A stretch of 64,000 nt of DNA from Apostichopus japonicus (GCF_037975245.1 NC_092562.1:18684554-18748553); one strand, 5' to 3'. Positions 1 through 13,862 are shown, counted from the stretch's first letter. Notes: generated from the sequence alone by a model not told the origin. Numbers and translations: made by a program.

Positions 1-1463
1 ACTGCTTGAACACAAACAGTCTGCAGACAGAAGAGACTAAAGTATGCAACACATATCGGTAGCCTTTTCTACGTCGTTGGCCTCTGTATGGGATCTTGTT
101 CTGTCCTTGTAAATCAACCAGAGGTGGGGCAATTAAAGATGGGATCTTGACCCGAGTGACGACATCTGAAGATTAGAACGCTACATTCTGACGGCGGTGA
201 GGTATACTGCCATTGACCAGGAGTGCAAAAGCCGACAAGAAGCAAGCCTCTCTTGAGGACCCAGGGGATATTGTTCTCTCGTAGTGGTTTCCAAGCACAA
301 ATATGTTACAAGGAGGAATTACTCTGAAATGACTTTTGTTCGCCAATCTCAGAGCCGTGGTCATTCCTCGGGCTCAGGACCTGCATGGGATTCTCTGGTG
401 GGGGCTTCTTCACTGTCACAACATTTAGAATTGTGAAGTGTGAAAAAAGTCTGGCTTGTGTATACACGGGAATTGTTAGCATAGTTTACTACAAAGGGTG
501 AATGGAATCGTGCGCAATATGCACAGATTTCGCCGCTGTTATGTCTCTTAAGATAAAACTTTAGCTTGGATACAAACTCAAGAAAGACATGTATAACAAC
601 AAATATCAATGAAGAATGTATTATTTTAAGTAGACTCCACCACCTCTTACTATTATCAATTTCATGTCAGACCTAAACCCGCTCAATATTATCTACAAAT
701 TTCAGCATTGGGATAAACGTTTTTAAATTAAAGCATATCAAAATTCGTAACTTACCATAAAATTGACATTAAAGTTTACACGAGTGCAAGAATTTGTTAG
801 TCTTTTGTGATATTTGTGATTGATTGATGATCTAAAGTTAACTTGATCGAACATTCATTTCTGCAAATCCCAAAACGCAAGAACTACAAGAACCCATTGT
901 TGATGAACGTATAGTACACAATGTGCTCCTTCTGAATATAAGATGTGCACGATCGAAATTTTACGTTAGAGATGCTATTTATTAGGAGATTCTTTTAAAC
1001 ATTTTCTTTGAGGCTTTTGTTCTTTATATTTCACAGCCTAAGTTTTTAAGACTTAAAACAATTCCTCTTTCATTGTCTTCATTATACACTGTTTACTGGG
1101 CGTCATAGAGCCACTTTAGCAGAGGACATGTTTCTATATGTCCTCATATGAAAATAACAACAGAAAAGAAAATGAAGTAAATGTAAAACAGTTCTTCAAT
1201 CAATCACAAACATTAGTTACCACCGTTTTAAGATATATGAATTATCATATGTGTTAATGTTATTTGAGTCGAAATTCAAGTTTTTGGAAATGTTGGCTGG
1301 ATAGGTGACAAGAAATATAAATGTTTCTTTGAAATAGCTAATGTGACTAATTAATCTTAACCACTCTTAAATGCTGATAAAACTAAATATAACCAGATAT
1401 TAACCAACTTTTTTAGATAATCAAAAGATATGTGGTTGTCTTATGTACGCTATCCTATAAAAC
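1..1463. other. No gene recognised
   Basis: AT-rich sequence 3' of the last BRICHOS-like exon. Short open frames on the minus strand show no family similarity and no convincing splice structure. Nothing else is supported here. Confidence 0.4.
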
Positions 1464-1685
1464 TCACCACGTAAATGTTACTTTAACAAGAATCAAAAAT
1501 ATTTTGAAATTTATATCAAAAGATCCTCGTCTCGCCAATCCGCTCTCTTGTGATGTCGACCAGTACGAATCGCCATTGGAACACTGATTTGACACAGCAG
1601 GGCTGTTAGTCAACTTGATGTAATCAGCAGGGATGGGATATGATTGGCTAAAGACGATGACGTCAACGGTTTCATCAACTGGCAC
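1464..1685 (-). CDS. Candidate alternative or additional BRICHOS terminal exon (form B)
   Basis: After a CTCCTGTAG acceptor the frame reads VPVDETVDVIVFSQSYPIPA, then DYIKL, NQCSNGDSYW and on to a stop. The spacing of PIPA, KL, QC and W copies the exon at 5350-5607. It enters in phase 0, so it could follow exon 4 (mutually exclusive with form A) or follow an internal donor in form A. It could also be the remnant of a neighbouring BRICHOS gene, although no copies of exons 1-4 were seen between 1.7 and 5.3 kb. The terminal residues after W look non-conserved, and a possible GTGAGT donor overlaps the stop. Confidence 0.55.
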   Translation of the reverse strand: MPVDETVDVIVFSQSYPIPADYIKLTNSPAVSNQCSNGDSYWSTSQESGLARRGSFDINFKIFLILVKVTFTW

Positions 1686-4600
1686 CTACAGGAGACACAG
1701 GGCGAAAGTTAAATGTCGTTGTGAATTAATCTTCAGAAAAATGTAAAAGATGAACAGCAATAATATATTCCTTGTCATGAATAAGGACAAAGAATTTAAG
1801 TACATTGTTTAAGCACTTTCTTATACAGTATATCCACGTCGTGCTTGGCAGAATGGAAATTTTATGTTGACCATGAGGTAAAGGAAAGGCTCTTTAGGTG
1901 CTGCGGATGGCTGGAGATGGTAGGGTGTTTTTTTCTAAAACTCTGATAACGTTTTGCTCCTGTTTTTTCTATCTGCTTTGCTACAATTTCCTGAAATGTA
2001 ATATAATTCCTAAAAAGTCATTTATGGCATCAACCAGATGTGTGACGAATAAATACAATAAAATACACTTTTCCATTGGTTCTTGAGTAAATAATATGAT
2101 ATCCTTTAATCTACGTAAAAATACAATTGAAGTTTCTTTTTATATAAGGCTGGTTTACCAAAATTCAATTACATTCGCTTAGGAGAGGTTTAAGCATGCG
2201 CATGCTGTACGAATAATCGCAAGTACAAGATTCAACACACTTAGAAGTAAAATCATTAAGTCACTCAGCGTCCTCCCTCCACCCCCCCCCCACATCCCAC
2301 CCTTTATACCCCTCACCACTCTCCCATATTCTCGTTATACATATGCAGGTTTGGTAGTAAAGACATGAAACCAATATCAGAGATGGCTTAAACGTATAAG
2401 TGCAATACATCGTAAATAAAATGTTGGAAATTAAGGTGGTTAAGGACACTCCGGAAAAGAACAAAAAGGACGGGACATCATATAAATCAGATGACATTAA
2501 CTGAAACCAGTCTCTTAATTTAGGGTCGGCAGGGGTTAAGGGCAGTCGCCAGCCTAGAGACCTTGCTAACAAGTAATTAAATAACGAAATCAACCATGTT
2601 CTGCTGTCACATTATTCTCACCCTTCTGTAAAAATACGTTTAAACGGCTTGGCCAATTCTCTCCATTCGAACTTGTCTGGTGGCGTGTTATTTTCAGACC
2701 AAGGTAAAATTGCTCTTAATAATTGGGCTTACTCTTCCATGGTAAAAGAAGGCCACAAACACTCAACAAAGAATAAAATTCACCATTTGACATGGTTATG
2801 TACTTTCATTCTCACAAAGAGTTTATTCCTGTATGAAGATGGTGACCGCTTTCCTTCACCCATAGCGAAACTATGTCTATATTATTCACTTCAGGGGCTT
2901 AGCCAGCTGTTTGGCTGAGGAGAGGGGAAGCCAAATTTTCATCCACATTTTAAGGCCCGAACTAAAAGCCACCGCCGATCGGGCAAAATATGCCCTTTAA
3001 GACATTAAATTAACACCAATTATAACCGAAAAAAAGTATTTTCCCTTATTTTTTTAGGGGGTGGGAAAGGGGAGAAAACGTTTATATTTCACCCTAACTA
3101 GCACTGACGTTAGGATAGGCCTAGCCTTTACGCCCTAGGCATTGGCCTGAACTTATTGAGAAAAAAATGTGTTTTTTGTTTGTTTGAACGAGTCTTTGCA
3201 TATGACAATATCCTAAGAACCTTAATTAAGAAAGGAAATACCATTTTCTTTCTTTCTCCGGTTGATGCAACCGAATGCAAGGCAGGATTTTTTCAAATTT
3301 CTGTAAATGACACTACGACAGTTTGATAAGTTGGTATTAACATCACTGTGTTGAACGTAAACAGAGAGCAGACGACGTTCATATCTTGCCCAATTTGCCC
3401 GGTTTGGAAATGACGCCGAAATCTAAATGCTGGCACAGCTATTTTCAGCAGTCCGCCCTCCAGTTCTTATAACCTGCTCTATGAATACGAACGACTCCGT
3501 CACATTACTGTTTGATGGCGTCCTTCTTTTTTATTCCGTATACACCCTGCATGCTCCGAAAAGTGAGGGTTGGACAGCCAACTGAGGTTTAAATAGAGGG
3601 CGGGTTGGTAGATATTCGATATCATGAGTATATACTGAAAATAGATACCCGCGGTCTTGAACAAGACTAGACCGAACACGGTTGACATTCATAATGGGAA
3701 AAGAAACACCCCATCGCGCAGTCGTTATTAATACGCACAAGAACACACGTATCATGCTTTGCCTTTGTCCTAGAAGAGGGAGACATACACTTATTGCCAA
3801 TATTTATAAGCCTTTTTATTGATATTTGGTTGGCAAGGTATAGTAAGTGGAATAAAGCCTGAAGCAGTATGGTGATGCTATTCCATAAATGCATAAATGA
3901 ATTCTCCAATTGTACCAGGAAGTTTACAACTCCCGTTTTGTATTTATACATATATGTTTTGATCAGTGATTAATGCCTAACGCCGCCATCAGTGTTATTG
4001 TCTGTCACAATCACTTGGTGATATCACGTTATATAGTGGTTAAGGTGTTTAAAGGAGATAGAAACCCAACTGCAGTTATTGGTCTATGTCATTGACACTT
4101 CCACACACAGTTAGGAAAAAATCTTATTCCATTTGGGAGATTTAAAAGAATTTAATGATACTGCACAATTCAGTTTGAAGACTTGATCAAGTATAAATTT
4201 TTTGTTTTGTTTTATTAAGCCAGCATAGGCTTTTCAGAAGACCATTCACATTGTAATATTTATGTGAAAAAACAAATAAATGAATGAATGAAATGAAATA
4301 TAACATTATCGGTCCACACGTGTTTCAAATCTTCTACGTTTTTTTATAGTTATTTACAGGGGAGGACTTTGCAAATGCTGAATCCAAGATATTGAAACTC
4401 TTCACATGGCATAATTATGTCATTGGTCCCAGTCTCATCACTATTACAGCTCTATCTTAAACACTTGATTACATAAACGACTACGGACACCACGAGGACC
4501 GGGGTCAAGAAGGGGGCCCGTGAAAATCAGCAGGGCCCTGGGTAATATCAAATGAAGAATAAGGTATTCTGACATTCACAATGTAAGAGTGGGTCAGGTG

Positions 4601-5349
4601 ACCTAACTGTCCTCGTGGCTCGATCTCACAGTTCCTTTGCCTATAAGTTTCAATAATGTAGAGATACTACCGCATAAGGAGAATGAAAATAAATGTGTAC
4701 ACATGTGAGTTGAAAAATCTAAGGAAAATATATTCATTCAAACAGCAGTACAATATTCATCGTGCATTGGTATATGAAAGTATGTACGCACATTTTTGAT
4801 CGAGAACAACCCCGTAACCCGTTAGACTCCATTATTAATGACGGAAATGAAGTATATAATACACTGAATATTCATGATTTCCCCATAACGATAACCCACT
4901 AGTTATTCTTCATAAAAACTACATCTTAGCAAATAAGTGTTAAGAGAACAAGAAATTAATCATCACGCACACCCCCAGAGAGATTGATGAAGTCTTAGAT
5001 TAAAGGTTAAAAAGTACTATGCTTCTGTTTAGTTTTCAGTCAGCTCAAACAATTTCGCTATGCACTAAATTATGTCCTCTCATATAACGCTTCAGAGCAC
5101 TTGTAATGACAGCATTAGCAGGTCCTATAACCTTCATCTGCTAGAAACCGGATTCATACTTATCATACGTCGATACAAGTGCTTTGAATCATGACATGAA
5201 AACTCACTGTATAACAATTGTTTCCAGTTTCCTGCTTCATTACTGTGAGGAAGTGAACAGAATTGTTTGTTATTAAAAGTCCATCTGGGTGACAATGACT
5301 GTGGTACTTCGTGGCATCATCTTAAAATTATGAAAAAGTTGCAACCGAA
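1686..5349. other. Intron or intergenic sequence between the two BRICHOS terminal exons
   Basis: No exon-like segment was found on either strand. Contains homopolymer C runs near 2280 and ordinary AT-rich sequence. Confidence 0.4.
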
Positions 5350-5607
5350 TCACCAACAGTACGTATGGATGATTATTTCGCAATCTGTAAATATGAACCA
5401 GGTATAACATGGTAGTGATACTGGTGCACTCATCGCTTGCTGTCTTACTTGCGCTCGCACAATCCGTGTATCTTGGTTGTTCATTGGCTCAATCCAGAAA
5501 GATAAACTATCAATACATTGATCAGCTTGGTTGATCAACTTGAGGAAACCAGCTGGTATCGGCTGTAATTGTTCCGAAAACATCCTTGCATTGGAATGAT
5601 TCAGCAT
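5350..5607 (-). CDS. BRICHOS gene exon 5 (terminal form A)
   Basis: Enters in phase 0 from the acceptor CCTATGTAG and runs 85 codons to a stop. It supplies the C-terminal BRICHOS motif (PIPAGFLKL then QCIDSLSFWIEP). A possible internal donor, CAA followed by GTAAGA after the residues VRAQ, could instead splice on to the exon at 1464-1685 in the same phase. Confidence 0.72.
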   Translation of the reverse strand: MLNHSNARMFSEQLQPIPAGFLKLINQADQCIDSLSFWIEPMNNQDTRIVRAQVRQQAMSAPVSLPCYTWFIFTDCEIIIHTYCW

Positions 5608-8600
5608 CTACATAGGAAACAAAAATGTATTTTAAAGTTAGATCGATTAAAGTCAGTCGCCTGTTCCAAGTTTTAGAAACCTAAGTTATAACAAAATGTA
5701 AATACTGTCCACACTAACATATCTATAAGAAAACAAGATTAAGGTACTAACTTGAAATGATACATATTAGAATTATTACCTATTAAAGTTTCTAAAGTAC
5801 AATTGACAATGATGAAATATTTCAACATATTGAGATCCTGTCACTTTAGTTTTGGTTTTCTTGAGGGGGAGGGGTAGTTATTGAGATACCTGATTATCGA
5901 GGCATGAAGAAGAAATATGAAATAATGAGATAATTTAGTAATTATAACAATAATGCTAATGATTTAAAATATTCTTACGTGTTCAAACATTAGATACAAG
6001 ACTGTAATTTATACATTTCAGTTATTAAAAAGTGTTTAACTTTCTCTACTAACTTGACATTCGGGACGGTTAAAATCTGAAGATATTCGATACTGAGATA
6101 ACTCCAATCAATCTCTCTACATGTATGGGATCTGACGCGAGACCATTAAGACACCATCCTCGGGAATATCCCAAGTGGGGTGTTTCAGTCCACATCATCT
6201 ATATATATATATATAGGGTCAGTCAATATACACTATAGATGAGATGTTTCATCTTTTCGCATTTTGATTTGCTTCAATATTAAAGTTCGACAAACAAAGA
6301 AGAAGAGCTTTATCACGAATAGTTTATAAGAGTCGCTGCATATGATGATGAATTATGATGACCAGCCTAGATAATTCGCATGAGTGCAAGAGAGGACTGA
6401 TATCGGACTGTCCGTAGCCTTACTAGGTTTTGTGGCATATGGCGAGATAGACTGGGACCATATGAGTAAACTGTATGATAACATATATGCATTTACCTAG
6501 TTAGGAAAAGGATTTTCATAACGTTTTCCAGCATTGATCATATCATTCGAACAATCGGAAGACGAAACAAGTTCCCTTTGTTCTTCACCGACCACCCCCC
6601 CCCCTCTCCCACCAGCTTGGTGAGGGGAAATGCACACACCTCCTGATGATGTTGGTTTGATTAGACCATGGAGCTCGTTTATAGCTCCATGATTAGACTC
6701 TGACCCAGTCTCTTGTTTTCATAACAAAGAAATGGTGACATATTTCTAATTGACCATTTTGTCGCGTCAGCAACAACTGTTTTAGTTTTACAAACAAACG
6801 AAGGTCTTCTTCATGAATATATCGACATACCACCCTCTCTCCACCTCTACCACTCTCCACCTCTCTCTTGCGTGCTCCCCCCCCCCCTTCCCCCCTCCCT
6901 AGCCCACCATGCCTTCCTCCCCGATCCCCTCCTTAACGATAAGGATATCTTTCTTACCTTATCGGAAGATGAATCAGCCTCTCGAAAGAAGAAGGGGAGA
7001 ATATTGTCTAAATTATCCACAGTCATGTCTCCAGGGAAGTCTTCGAGTGGAGTGAAGTAGCAATTGTTGTTTTTCAGATCTTTAATCATGATGATGTTCT
7101 AAATCAAAAAGAGAAAGACAAAAGTAGAAAGAAAGAATTCATAAAAGCTCTTGCGTTAAAGTCCTTAAAAGTAGCTGGATACCATGGAAACTCTACGCCC
7201 CCTATCCCTTCCCATGACAAAAAGCGAGACATCTCCAATAAATGCTTCAAGCTGATATTGATGCTTTAGTAGGTCTTATGGTTTGCACAATTGTAATGTA
7301 AGTTTGATTCTTTAAATTTGATAATTTTGATAAAATGTTGCTACATAAAAGAAAATAATAATAAAAAAAATGCTTTAAGTATTACCTTGTCATGGTCAAA
7401 TGTGGCATTATATCCGTCGTTCACATTCTCTATGATCAGAATATTTCCCTCGACCATCATTTTTTCGTTTCTTGGAACGCCATCAAACATTTCAAAAGCC
7501 ACTTCCTGTAAACAGAATAAGACAACATTCTTGTCAGTTTTCATTAATTAATTTACACCGAGGTAACAACTTATTACATCGACACTAAATACATTTGGAA
7601 ACAATGCATCCATTCTCCCTCATCACATCCAGTCCCACGATGTATCGCTGCCCACTCTTCTTTATCCTTCCTGCACCCTTGCCAACCCATATTCATCCTT
7701 CTTCACCCCAAGCCCCACCCTTACTCTGCAATCGTAATATTTTGATAGTAAAACTCATATCGGTTTATGGTAATAATCGATCTTTCAATCAAAATTGTAG
7801 TCTTTCATCTGTATGAAGTTTATTTTAATATCCGAAGTATGCATGGATTTCCTTTACCTTTCATATTGTTTTGAACTTAATTGTCGTTAGATTCCTTTAA
7901 TTTTACTAACCCTTATTATAACTACTTGATCTCCGTCTCCCGTCGTCAAGTTGTTCACAACCTTTGGATTCTGCGCAGAAAACACTAGGTAGAACACACC
8001 AAACGATAACACCAACAGTGTGACAATTGTCACTGTTACGGCGATAACATAGAGTTTCGTCTTACTCGGCTGCTGATACTATATACAGTGAAAAGACATG
8101 AACATCATTTAATACATGCAATTGACCTTTTATATGTATATTATACTGACTTGCGAAATATGCAAATTAAAAAAAAAACATAAACATCATTAATGGGAAA
8201 TTAGTGGGGTCAGGATGGCGAGTGGGTAAGGTATATATGTTATTTACAACGTGTCCCTTTTCTTCATATACTATTGTTAATGAAATATTGGTCAAGCAGA
8301 AGGAATTAACACCCGTGTGTCTGTACGGTCCTGACCATGACGATCCGCCAACTTTCAAGTTCCATTTTCCAATGTCTCAATGGGATTTCCTTCTTGAAGG
8401 AAGGGATCTTGATTTTGTCTTTATCTTAAATCCTAAATTATAGATGGTCAGGACAAGTACTTCGAGTTAATGCCAAGTTCATATAACTTTGTAGATACTT
8501 GACGAGAATGGAACCCCCAAATAAGGAGTCAAATATTACCCATGAAATTCATTGTAGGCTGTCATTTTTTTTCGATTTTTTTTTTCTCACTCGTGTTGTT

Positions 8601-9362
8601 AGACGTAAGCAATACTTTTCGGTAGGATTACCCTCAGGGTTACGCACTTGTAAAATTAAATCTGATTAAGGAAGGGGTCTGGGGTTTTTTGTGGTAGTTT
8701 AATTAATTCCTCTTTTTATTTATACTTCTTCGATTAAAATTTGTATTGCGGAGTAATCTAATAGTATTAAGGATTTGAACCTGCCGCTTTTAGTGGAATT
8801 CATAAAGTGTTCGATTCGTAAGGTAAATTGCATCACATATAGTGAAGAAAAGGGCAAGTGCTAGTCATTTTCACACATGCATGGTACTTTACATCCATAT
8901 ATGACGTCAGCTATATCAGACATCCAAAATAATTTCAAACTAATGTAAACTGGATTTACTTTCAAACCTAAACAACCGTCTTAACTTAATGAGTTACAAT
9001 GAAGCTGTTTGATAACGTTATGCCAGCCTAATGGTAGACTGAAATCACATAAGATTGTAGTTAATTAGATTGAGACTATATACAAGTTTTAAATAAAATA
9101 ATGGGGTAAAATACCGAACTTCAAGCTCTTGATTTTACAATATGTACTTTATATATAAACGACTTGAACTATACAAAACCCTCATAAAATACAGACTATC
9201 CATTTAGTAAAATTGTTGATGATAAGGAAGAGTAACTTTGATCTAATACCGAGCAGCAGAAATAACGAAAAAGCTATTTGTTAAGCATTAACTTACCGTA
9301 TATGCAGGAGGTGGGCTCATGGCCACTGGAATATCACCTTTAACTTGCATTTCCTGAGCCAT
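5350..9362 (-). CDS. BRICHOS-domain type II membrane protein (5 exons, complete)
   Basis: Exons on the minus strand are 9297-9362, 7911-8078, 7386-7505, 6958-7098 and 5350-5607. All borders are AG/GT and every intron is phase 0, giving 250 codons plus stop. The start is the ATG at 9360-9362. Residues 1-22 are cytosolic and carry a PPPAYT motif. Residues about 28-53 form one hydrophobic helix after a basic KTK, with no signal peptide, so the orientation is type II. Exons 3-5 match the BRICHOS pattern: an ILIIEN strand, NNNCYFTPL with the first conserved Cys, TVDNLDNILPFF, then PIPAGFLKL and QCIDSLSFWIEP with the second Cys. BRICHOS domains are intramolecular chaperone-like folds of membrane proproteins such as tenomodulin, ITM2 and pro-SP-C; the client here is unknown. 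A competing last exon lies at 1464-1685. Family assignment is confident; orthology is not. Confidence 0.8.
6958..7098 (-). CDS. BRICHOS gene exon 4 (first conserved Cys)
   Basis: Forty-seven codons, phase 0 at both ends. Contains KNNNCYFTPLEDFPGDMTVD and then DNLDNILPFF, matching the Cys and following helix of BRICHOS domains. The donor is GTAAGA. Confidence 0.8.
7386..7505 (-). CDS. BRICHOS gene exon 3
   Basis: Forty codons, phase 0 at both ends. Holds the first BRICHOS strands (EGNILIIENVNDGYNATFDH). The acceptor is TTTACAG and the donor GTAATA. Confidence 0.78.
7911..8078 (-). CDS. BRICHOS gene exon 2 (transmembrane helix)
   Basis: Fifty-six codons, phase 0 at both ends. It begins YQQPSKTKLY and carries the single hydrophobic segment IAVTVTIVTLLVLSFGVFY, followed by an extracellular linker with an NLT glycosylation sequon. 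The donor is GTTAGT. Confidence 0.78.
9297..9362 (-). CDS. BRICHOS gene exon 1 (start codon)
   Basis: Encodes MAQEMQ to PPPAYT, 22 codons, ending at a consensus GTAAGT donor (9291-9296). The preceding minus-strand bases TCATCAAG give a purine at -3 of the ATG. Confidence 0.75.
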
Positions 9363-10501
9363 CTTGATGAAACTTGCGGTCGAATTCTTGCAGAAGAACT
9401 GTAACTTTGGTGAGATGGAACGTCAGATGTCGCTTTCGAAATTGTACTGAAGTGTCTATTTCGTGGCCCTTTTATGCATTTTTCGTTCAAGTCTGACCAC
9501 GGTACCCTAAACCTCAAAAATGTTGCTGACGTAGGTTACGCTATCAAAGGGCTGGTTTTATTTCTTAATAATATAAGGGATAAATTGAGGCTTCGTGAGA
9601 GTTTGGTTACCTGGGAAATTAAAAACAATGGTCATTGACGTAAACGATCAGTTGCTATAGAAATGGGTCTTTTTTGTGTGTGATTTTTGTTATATTTTTG
9701 GCCTTTGTTTGCTGTATTTGCTCCATTCATGAACCGTAACGTAATAAGGGTGCTCAGACAATGTGTTTATGCCTGTACGGAAGTGTAGAAGGGCCATTAT
9801 CGTGATTAGTATCACTGTCGTTTTAATGAGACACAAAAGAATCTTAAAGTTCAATTTCTTTATTACATTTATTGTATGAATAATGTTATGATGAAGTTTG
9901 ACCATTTGACCTTCGTACCCCCCCCCCTCCTCTCCTTTGGTCACCCTAATCACGAGAATATGCTCCTTTAACATCCCTGAACCCAAGCAACTTACAGTGG
10001 TGGCCCAGGATTTTGTGTTTAAATCTGTTAACGTCACTGCAGTCAATTAAGTCAAACCCCTCAATGTCCTATACTCATAGAAACAACCCGTATAGCTGGA
10101 TTTTATCTTTGATTTTTTTATAGAGTTTGTGTCTGATTTACATAGAGCTAAGGCAGCCAAATGGAACCACTCAATTCCCTGTATACTGAATAATTATCCA
10201 AACAACATTTCGTTTGATTTAAGACGGCCAATTTAAAGAATATTACTCATCTCCCATTGGTTCATCGCTGCTATATGGGGAGGATGATATACTAGTTGGT
10301 CAGTTGAGCCTGCTATGGCCTGTGATCTCCGTTGCCATTGCAAATGTGATCATGGTAATATTTAATGTCCCCAAGTAGCTACTTCCAGGGATGCATCCAT
10401 GATAGGGTGACCAAGGGTGACCGTAAGTCCATATCTGGGTAGGGGTAAAAAGAAAACTGGCAAGCATCCAATTATCCCCCCGCACACACACAAACACGAT
10501 G

Positions 10502-10983
10502 TAATGCCTTACTGCAATTTATAACCGTGTCACTGACGTAAGTAATTGACAAAAGAACGGATCTCTTTTACCGTTTATTTTCAATATTTTACAGGAGTAG
10601 TTGAACTTTTCGTGACGCAAGGTTAGTACCTGGGACCTTAAACAAAAAGTTTTCGTAAATTTAATAATAGGCGAGTTAGTATAAAAAAAAGGAATATGAT
10701 TTAATGCCTTACTGCTTTTATGCAGTTTATAACCTTATCACTGACGTAAGTAATTGATAAAAGAACGGATCTCTTTTACCGTTTATTTTCAATATTTTAC
10801 AGGGATAGTTGAACTTTTCGTGACGCAAGGTTAGTACCTGGGACCTAAAACAAAAAGTTATCGAAAATCTAATAATAGCCGAGTCAGTATAATAAAAGAG
10901 TAAAATGTAATGCCTTACTGCTTTTAAGCAATTTATAACCTAGTCACTGACGTAGGTTATTGACAAAAGAACGGATCTCTTCT
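10502..10983. repeat. Tandem repeat of about 200-205 bp, 2.4 copies
   Basis: Units begin with AATGCCTTACTG near 10503, 10703 and 10908. Each contains TCACTGACGTA and a run AAAAGAACGGATCTCTT; the two full units also contain CGTGACGCAAGG. The array lies about 1.1-1.6 kb upstream of the BRICHOS gene start, so it could be promoter-distal regulatory DNA or simply a local duplication. Confidence 0.8.
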
Positions 10984-13763
10984 AAAAATAAGGGGAGGTT
11001 GCCCCAGACCTGGCAAATCCATCCTGCCGGGATGTACCCTAACGCTAAGAAAAAGAAAAATAGTTCCCGGTCCTCTGGGGTTTGACTCACAAGCCCTCTA
11101 GCCACCGGGTTCCTAAACAAGGGGCCCCTCCCTCTGCCAGGGCTGAAGCCTCTTTCCATTTTAAAAATCTCATTGTTTGGCATTAATGGACTTTTATTTA
11201 TTTATCGGATGTTTCGCGTGAGCGAAACCCTCTTAGTTCCCTCTTTACGTGGCGCTCTAACATCACTACTGGTATCAATTGTATACTCATTTTTTCTGTT
11301 TCAAATTGTTACTTCTCCCCTAATATCCAATCAGCCGGCGGACCACAATGTGTTAAATATCGAATTCAATGTTTGTTTGTTTGTTATTTAGAAGAGGGAC
11401 CCTGGTTGTTGGAAGTTCAATAATTCCCTTTTAAGTGACCCTGCGAACAATGATGTATTTCGAACATTGTTTTGAGTATCAATGCTGAGGAGCGTGCTTG
11501 TCCGGCATGTAAATGGGAGTACATTAAGTATCAGATCCGGTATGGTATACCATTCATTATTCCAAAAAGTTAGCAAAGTCAAGACGTAAACATGAAAGAG
11601 ACCTTCTGGATAACATTTCATGCCTTGACTGCTTATACTTCGAGACTTGTTCACAAGATGTTCTTGATAGACTAAACGATCGAACAGGAATATATTGAAT
11701 CCTCTGTTTGACTTTAAGCTTCAGGGAAAGATAATTAACCAGATCTAGGGTTCGTTGGGTATCAAACAGTGAAAAAAAGGACCACATATTTTTTTAACCT
11801 CGACGAACGATCAAAAGGACAAGTGTTATTCGTAAGATTAAGAAAGATTATGGGAATTTACTTGAGGGACGACAAGAATATTCTGAAAGAACTTCGTTAG
11901 TTCTACACGAACCTTTATAAGGCAGAGAATGGTGATTCTGGTGAAGGTCGTCTTTGTCACGAAGAATGTAAATTTGCCATATTTTCTTTCCTAACTGCAA
12001 ATCTCCTGGTAGCGATGGATGCACAGCAAAGGTTTATAAGCACCTTTTGGCCGCTATATTTGGATTCACTAAACCATGGCTATCATTTTACTAAATTGAA
12101 CAGACATTAAAGGCGGCAGAATCACAATTGCTAAGACGTCAGAGGTTTCTCAATTGGTCGTTTCCCTTTTCAGGTACTTCCTAACTTGTTTTGTTTTGTG
12201 AGATACAAAGAAATGTATTACACAATAACCAAAGACGTAAGTTAATGCAAAACAAAGGGCTGATTGTCTTCATATTGGGAGGCCTTAAAAGGTTACTTGT
12301 CGCAGGCTGCGTGTCTGGGGCACTCGAGACAATGTCACTAACGTCATAATGAAAGCCCATTAAAATTACTTCAACACGACTATTTAAATATTATTCACTG
12401 TATGGAGAGAAAAATAACTTTACTTGAAAATAGCTATACAACCGTTATAATTCTATTCTTTTGCTTCCCCTCTTCTTCTTTTTTTTGTCTGCAATCAATA
12501 CAATTCAATGCAATTGAATAAATGAAACGAACTTGAACTAACCTTAATCGATGTTTGCATGGAAGCAGAGAAGGGACATCAAATAAACAACTTTATCGAT
12601 ATGTAGAGCTTAAATACTGAAACAACCTATTCGTAAGAAAAAAAATAAAACTTGTCGAGATGACCAGAAACTGTAATTGAGCTTTTTGGCGAGGCAAAAT
12701 ACCATGGTAGAATATGACATTTTTAAAACATGACCGCAGTAGCAAGTAATCAAAGTCGATGTTAAATATTGGACATGATGATAATATGTAAGTTCTTACT
12801 TGATGAAAGTATAGGTAAATAGCTCATAGCTTTTGAAGGAACTATTTGAAGGGCACCTGGACACATATTCAGGGTATATTGATCAGACAGAGTTTGAATA
12901 TTTTGCTGTTAAAGTCTCATTGTGCCAGAATGCATATAGTCTTTCTGTATTTGCTGCAGTACCTAGATCGACGTTCCGCACAATTATTGTGTGCAACCGA
13001 ATGGGGAAGTGAAAAAGTTTTCGGTGGGTCGCAGGATTGTTCCAGACGTTGGGAAATTTATCTTCCGCTTCGGAGCTTGCCTACAGAGATCGATTAGGTT
13101 ATTTTCTTAACATCAAATTCATAGTCCAAGAGTTTGGGATCTGATGGAACGTGACGACGCAGTCTTTAACGAAGATCTGAGGTCAAAGTTGGCAGACCGC
13201 TGACCTAGATAACACAGTTGGAAAAAGCCCCCCACCCCTCCCCCCCCCCTTCTCTCTCCACCTCTCTCTCCACCTCTCTCTCTCTCTCTCTTATCTTCAA
13301 TTAAGCAGTTTAACCAAACTCTTTCTGCTGTCCGTGGGAAAGGTTTCAAACCCCTAGCAATGAGGCCGGTGATTGTTACCCACAGAATGTTAAGACGTGA
13401 AATTTTTATGTTGGATTGGCGACAAAGGTTCACTGCGTCCCACCAAAACAATTTCGTCCCACACCTTGTGTAAATCTGTATCTTTGTCAGTTCAAAGTTT
13501 GTTCGGTGATCCGAACAGCTTTGCTGAAGTAAATTGGTAATTTGCTACATTGCTCTCGAGATGTATAAAGTGGTATGAAATCGTCACAATTAATCATATT
13601 TTCAAATCATATAATTATCCAATTAAGTCCAATACGATCTTCCATACGTGGCGAAAAAAGATAATATCTGAGAGTCACTAAACAGATCAACCAATCAGTG
13701 TGCAGAATCTTGCTTACCTAGCACTATTAGCCAATATACAATGGTGAACTTAGACAAATGACG

Positions 13764-13862
<99 letters not shown>

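Noticed and set aside
173..609. Possible further 3' exon of the BRICHOS-like gene
   Set aside because: The frames lack BRICHOS-like residues and no acceptor of the right phase could be identified.
9690..10046. 118-codon minus-strand frame upstream of the BRICHOS gene
   Set aside because: No domain, low-complexity stretch over a poly-C tract, and no splice signals linking it to the gene.
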